Shown here: positions 60,930-64,000 of the stretch, piece by piece | Layout of the letters: each line of letters begins with the position of its first letter | Numbering within the stretch: position 1 is the first letter of the stretch | Assembly: GCA_033764775.1 (NCBI GenBank) | Contig: JANRIQ010000006.1 | Coordinates: 124,001 to 188,000, forward strand | Reading direction: 5' to 3' | Source: JAWXCE01 sp033764775 | GTDB taxonomy: Bacteria; Pseudomonadota; Alphaproteobacteria; Rhizobiales; Rhodomicrobiaceae | Length of the DNA stretch: 64,000 bases | Notes under the pieces: model-generated | Told to the model about the DNA's origin: nothing | What the model saw: only the letters and a program-made list of their open reading frames with translations | Database searches by the model: none | Program-made: the position numbers and the translations under genes

Positions 60930-61798
60930 GGCGCCTCGTCTCCCCGGCTGGCGCGGATCATGAGGCGCATCAGCGCCGCGCCAACGCCCATCCAGGCGAG
61001 CGCGCCCGCGACGAGGGCTGTCCCGCGAGGATCGCTCCACAGCGGCGCCAAATGATCAGGCGCAGCGACCGCAGCCGCCCCCGCCACGGCGAATGGCAGC
61101 CCGCCGATGAGCCAGGCCGACGCCCGCGCCTCAGCCGTCAGGGTGCGCAGCTTGGCGCGGAACTGGACTTGCGCCTTCACCGCCGCGGTCAGCTCTTTCG
61201 CCACTAGCGCCACTCCGCCGCCCGTCTCCAGATGCAGCGCGAGCGCGAGCGCGAAAAACCGCGTCTCCGGCACGCCCGTCGCGGCAGAGAACCTGGCGAG
61301 GGCCTCCTGCGGCGCCATGGCCGACAGTTCGGCGGACAACACAGCCAGCGGACGCCGGGCGGCCCCTTCCCCGTCGCCCGCTGCAAGCTCCAGGCATCGA
61401 CGCAGCGGCAATCCGGTTTCGGCGGCGCGCGCGAACGCGCTGAGAGCGAACTGGAAATCGGCGCGAACGGCCCGCTCGCGCCGTCGCCGCGCCGTGGCCT
61501 GGGCCGCGAGCGGCGCAAAGCCCGATGCGGCCGCCGCCAAAAGCGCTGCGCCGGACGACGCGCCGGCGATCATCGCAAGGCAGCCGGCGCAGGACGCGAG
61601 CGCAAGCGCGGCGCAGATCACGCGCGGCGAATTCATCTGGAGCCCCTGTCGCCTGACAAGCGGGCGGATGACGCGCCGCGCCTCGGACGGGCCGCGCAAG
61701 CCGACCGCAAGCCGGAGCGCGAGAGCCGCCCCGGCGCAACCTCCGCACACAGCGGCGAGCGCGACAGCCGCCGCATGGGCCAGGACAGCCACGCTCAC
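60926..61798 (-). CDS. tadB: Tad pilus inner-membrane protein TadB
   Basis: 290 residues. N-terminal hydrophobic helix, two helices around 60-95, and the GspF domain FQFALSAFARAAETGLPLRRCLELAAGD, AATGVPETRFFALALALHLETGGGVALVAKELTAAVK, followed by RTLTAEARASAWLIGGLPF. Partner of TadC in the pilus platform. It overlaps tadA by 4 bp (61795-61798) and tadC by 4 bp, so the three are translationally coupled. Confidence 0.9.
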   Translation of the reverse strand: MSVAVLAHAAAVALAAVCGGCAGAALALRLAVGLRGPSEARRVIRPLVRRQGLQMNSPRVICAALALASCAGCLAMIAGASSGAALLAAAASGFAPLAAQATARRRRERAVRADFQFALSAFARAAETGLPLRRCLELAAGDGEGAARRPLAVLSAELSAMAPQEALARFSAATGVPETRFFALALALHLETGGGVALVAKELTAAVKAQVQFRAKLRTLTAEARASAWLIGGLPFAVAGAAAVAAPDHLAPLWSDPRGTALVAGALAWMGVGAALMRLMIRASRGDEAP

Positions 61799-63036
61799 GG
61801 TTCGAACGCCTGGCGGAGGTGGGCGGCGTCGCCACGCGCCGACGTTTTCGCGAGCAGGCGGCGCGGTGGCGCGTCCCCGTCAAGGCGGATCGGCGCGACG
61901 CGGCCGTCGTCGTCGAGCGCGGCCATGTGCGCGAGCGCACGTCCCCCGCCCGGTCGTCGCTCCATATGCGCGATGAGGTCGACGCCTCCGGCCACCAGCC
62001 TGCCCATCGCGTCGGACGGCGTGCGGCCCGCCCCCATGGCGGCCAGCGCATGCAGCCGGGAGAGCGCCTGCGCCGGGTGGTTGGCGTGCAGCGTGCCCAT
62101 TGAGCCGTCGTGGCCTGTGTTCATGGCCTGGACGAGGTCGAACGCCTCCGCCCCGCGCACTTCGCCGACGATGATCCGGTCCGGCCGCATGCGCAGCGCG
62201 TTGCGGATCAGCGCCCCCATGGCGATCTCGCCGGCGCCCTCGAAATTGGCCGGCCGCGCCTCCAGCCTCACCCAGTGCGGATGGGAGATGCGCAACTCGG
62301 CCGCATCCTCGCAGGCGATGATCCGCTCGTGCGCCCCGGCGCATCCGGCGAGCGCGTTGAGGAGCGTCGTCTTGCCCGAGCCGCCGCCGCCGGTGATGAG
62401 AATGTTTGCGCGCGCCGCAACCGCCGCCCGCAGCATCGCCGCCGAACGTCCCGGCAAGGCGCCGAGTTCGTCGAGAGCCGCGAGGGTGAAAGGCTGGTCG
62501 CGCAGCTTGCGGATGGTGAGGAGCGGCCCGTCCGGGGCAAGCGGCGGCCAGACGATGTTGATGCGGCTGCCGTCGGGGAGCATGGCGTCGCACAAGGGCG
62601 CCGCCTCGTCCACCCGGCGTCCGGCCTGGGCGGCGGCCCGCTGGCAGATCGTCATTAGATGGTCGCGGGAGGCGAAGGGCGACGGCTGCGCGGACATGGC
62701 GCCGGCGGCCTCGATGTAAACGCCGCCGAGGCCGTTGATCATGATGTCCGTCACGCCCGGCGCGGCGAGCAAACGCTCCAGCGGCCCCAGCCCGAGTATT
62801 TCGTCGCAGACGGCGCTCGCGACGGCGTGGCGCGTCTCGGGCGTCAGGCCGCGGCTTTGGCGGTCGAGACTGTCGACGGTGAAGCGGAGCACCTCGGCCC
62901 TCGCCTCGGACGCGGGGGCGGCGGCCAGCGCGGCGAGGTCGAGGCGTTCCAACAGGATGCGCATGGCGGCGGTCTGGGCGCGGCGGGCCTCGGACGCCTC
63001 ATGGGCGCTGTCGGCGGCGTCGGCGGAGAGCGTCAT
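61795..63036 (-). CDS. cpaF: Tad pilus secretion ATPase TadA/CpaF
   Basis: 413 residues. GspE/VirB11-type ATPase with N-terminal domain (ILGLGPLERLLAAPGVTDIMING), Walker A TGGGGSGKTTLLNAL near residue 225, Asp box CEDAAEL, Walker B RPDRIIVGEVRGAEAFDL and the His box TGHDGSMGTLHANHP. Hexameric motor for pilus assembly on the cytoplasmic side. The start overlaps the stop of a small secreted gene by 4 bp. The C-terminal 60 residues are variable. Confidence 0.94.
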   Translation of the reverse strand: MTLSADAADSAHEASEARRAQTAAMRILLERLDLAALAAAPASEARAEVLRFTVDSLDRQSRGLTPETRHAVASAVCDEILGLGPLERLLAAPGVTDIMINGLGGVYIEAAGAMSAQPSPFASRDHLMTICQRAAAQAGRRVDEAAPLCDAMLPDGSRINIVWPPLAPDGPLLTIRKLRDQPFTLAALDELGALPGRSAAMLRAAVAARANILITGGGGSGKTTLLNALAGCAGAHERIIACEDAAELRISHPHWVRLEARPANFEGAGEIAMGALIRNALRMRPDRIIVGEVRGAEAFDLVQAMNTGHDGSMGTLHANHPAQALSRLHALAAMGAGRTPSDAMGRLVAGGVDLIAHMERRPGGGRALAHMAALDDDGRVAPIRLDGDAPPRRLLAKTSARGDAAHLRQAFEP

Positions 63037-63251
63037 TCGGGCCTCGGACGTTGAAAACGCCGCGGGAGGGCGGTGGGGGGCGCGGATTGGCGGGCGGCGG
63101 CCTGGCGCGGCGTTTCAGCGGCGGGCGTGTGGGCGTGCGAGGGGTCGGCGAGCATCGCCCTGAGATTGGCGCGCGAGGCCTGGCCGTGGGCTGCGTCCTC
63201 CGCGAGCGCCTCGCCCGTCCACGCGCAAATGACGATCAACGCGATCCGCAT
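63033..63251 (-). CDS. Small secreted protein in the Tad operon
   Basis: 72 residues, signal peptide MRIALIVICAWTGEALA, then a Pro/Ala/Arg-rich unstructured part. It lies 12 bp after cpaC and overlaps cpaF by 4 bp, which supports real translation in the operon. I do not recognise the family; CpaD usually occupies this area in some loci, but nothing here resembles its Cys-lipidated, longer form. Confidence 0.6.
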   Translation of the reverse strand: MRIALIVICAWTGEALAEDAAHGQASRANLRAMLADPSHAHTPAAETPRQAAARQSAPPTALPRRFQRPRPE

Positions 63252-63263
63252 CGGCGGGGCCTT

Positions 63264-64000
63264 TCAACGGTCAAAGAATGAAAAAGCCGGCTCATCGACG
63301 GGCCTTGCCCGCGACGGGGCGACGATTTCGGCCCGCCAGGGCTTGGGGGGAGAGTCCGTGGGAAGCGCGAGCCGCGATGGCGGCGCCGCCTTGGCCAGGT
63401 AAGGCGTCACGATGATGACCAACTCGCTCTCCGACTTGGCGAAATCCTCGCTTTCGAACAATTCGCCCAGAATGGGCAGCTGGCGCAGGCCGGGCGCGCC
63501 GTCAGAACTCCGCTGCGTCGATTTGGAGATCAGCCCCGCCATGACGAGCGCGCCGCCGGAGGGCAACTCCACGGTGGAGGACGCCCGGCGCACCTTGATC
63601 GCGGGGATGGAGAAGCCGTTGGCCGAGACGGCGCCGTCGCTCGACAGATCGCTGACCTCGGTCGCGATTTTGAGGCTGATGCGCCCTTCCGTCAGCACCA
63701 TGGGCGTGAAAGACAAACCGACGCCGAAGCGCTTCCACTCCACGCTCACATTCTCTTTGTCGCGCGAAACGGGAATGGGCAGTTCGCCGCCCGCCAGGAA
63801 CTCAGCCGTTTCGCCTGACATGGAGGCGAGCGTCGGCTCCGCGAGCGTGCGCACCAGATTGTCGCGCTCCATGGCCTCCATCAGAGCGCCGATCGTCGCG
63901 CTCCCCGCCTTCCAGACCGCCATCACGGCGGCCCCGGACGCGCCCGACGACAGCGCACCGGTTTCAGCGTCCAGACCCGGAGAGCCCGGAACCCACTGGC
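63264..64000 (-). CDS. cpaC: Pilus assembly outer-membrane secretin CpaC/RcpA (5' part outside the window)
   Basis: The C-terminal part of the secretin; the frame is open to the window edge and continues beyond it (start not seen). Secretin core features: LAEPTLASMSGETAEFLAGGELPIPV, VGLSFTPMVLTEGRISLKI, SSTVELPSGGALVMAGLIS and the terminal LPILGELFESEDFAKSESELVIIVTPYL. It forms the outer-membrane pore of the Tad pilus. Upstream codons (reading QWVPGSPG) already fit the domain before it. Confidence 0.93.
   Translation of the reverse strand, partial: QWVPGSPGLDAETGALSSGASGAAVMAVWKAGSATIGALMEAMERDNLVRTLAEPTLASMSGETAEFLAGGELPIPVSRDKENVSVEWKRFGVGLSFTPMVLTEGRISLKIATEVSDLSSDGAVSANGFSIPAIKVRRASSTVELPSGGALVMAGLISKSTQRSSDGAPGLRQLPILGELFESEDFAKSESELVIIVTPYLAKAAPPSRLALPTDSPPKPWRAEIVAPSRARPVDEPAFSFFDR

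Overview
The window is GC-rich and densely coded, and reads as chromosome of an alphaproteobacterium, most likely in the Hyphomicrobiales (Rhizobiales). The clues are gene-order blocks usual for that group (rsmI-yraN-gshB beside lppC; hemW-rdgB-rph facing hrcA-grpE; ffs-dnaX-ybaB-recR; def-fmt-truA), an RpoH-type promoter before dnaK, DUF992 and Cys-rich-repeat secreted proteins, and a Tad pilus locus. A CbbR-linked Calvin-cycle gene set shows the capacity to regenerate ribulose bisphosphate, so the organism may be autotrophic or methylotrophic. RuBisCO itself is not in the window. No species is named because nothing here fixes it.

Layout. 0-8 kb: yifB/comM, gshB, yraN, rsmI, lppC, hemW, rdgB and rph. 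8-13.6 kb: heat-shock block hrcA, grpE (with an unusual C-terminal extension), dnaK and dnaJ. 13.6-25.4 kb: flavin reductase, pyrF, two divergent cell-wall genes (mepA and an L,D-transpeptidase), a methyltransferase, a GNAT enzyme, an orphan vsr running antisense into uppP, an ExoD-like protein, a PAS histidine kinase and pepN. 24.5-31.8 kb: cbbR divergent from fbp-prk-tkt-pgk-fba. 32.4-35.3 kb: SRP RNA, dnaX, ybaB, and a recR broken by an in-frame amber codon. 35.3-41.3 kb: secreted small proteins, an MFS transporter, truA, fmt, def and a single-domain response regulator.

41.5-45.7 kb is an accessory island with visibly lower GC. A DUF262/DUF1524 (GmrSD-like, presumed anti-phage) gene has been split by an IS1595/ISXO2-type transposon of about 2.5 kb. 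The transposon carries its transposase with a strong promoter, a small coupled ORF, a run of eight consecutive hairpins that could be a structured RNA, and a passenger gene of unknown function. This is the most promising part of the window for something undescribed.

45.7-57.4 kb: moaD, pgsA, a ParDE-like toxin-antitoxin pair, an alpha/beta hydrolase, a rhomboid protease, a methylthioadenosine salvage cluster (mtnP, apt, mtnA and a class II aldolase that fits the DHAP shunt), a Tat-exported molybdopterin-type protein, a 1068-residue membrane coiled-coil protein and a small cytochrome c. 57.5-64 kb: a cyclic-nucleotide-binding/patatin protein that lacks the catalytic serine, nudC, and a Tad locus (tadC, tadB, tadA/cpaF, a small secreted protein and a partial cpaC secretin) running off the end.

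No tRNA, 16S/23S rRNA or CRISPR array was recognised. All calls come from reading the sequence and from family knowledge; no database search was made.
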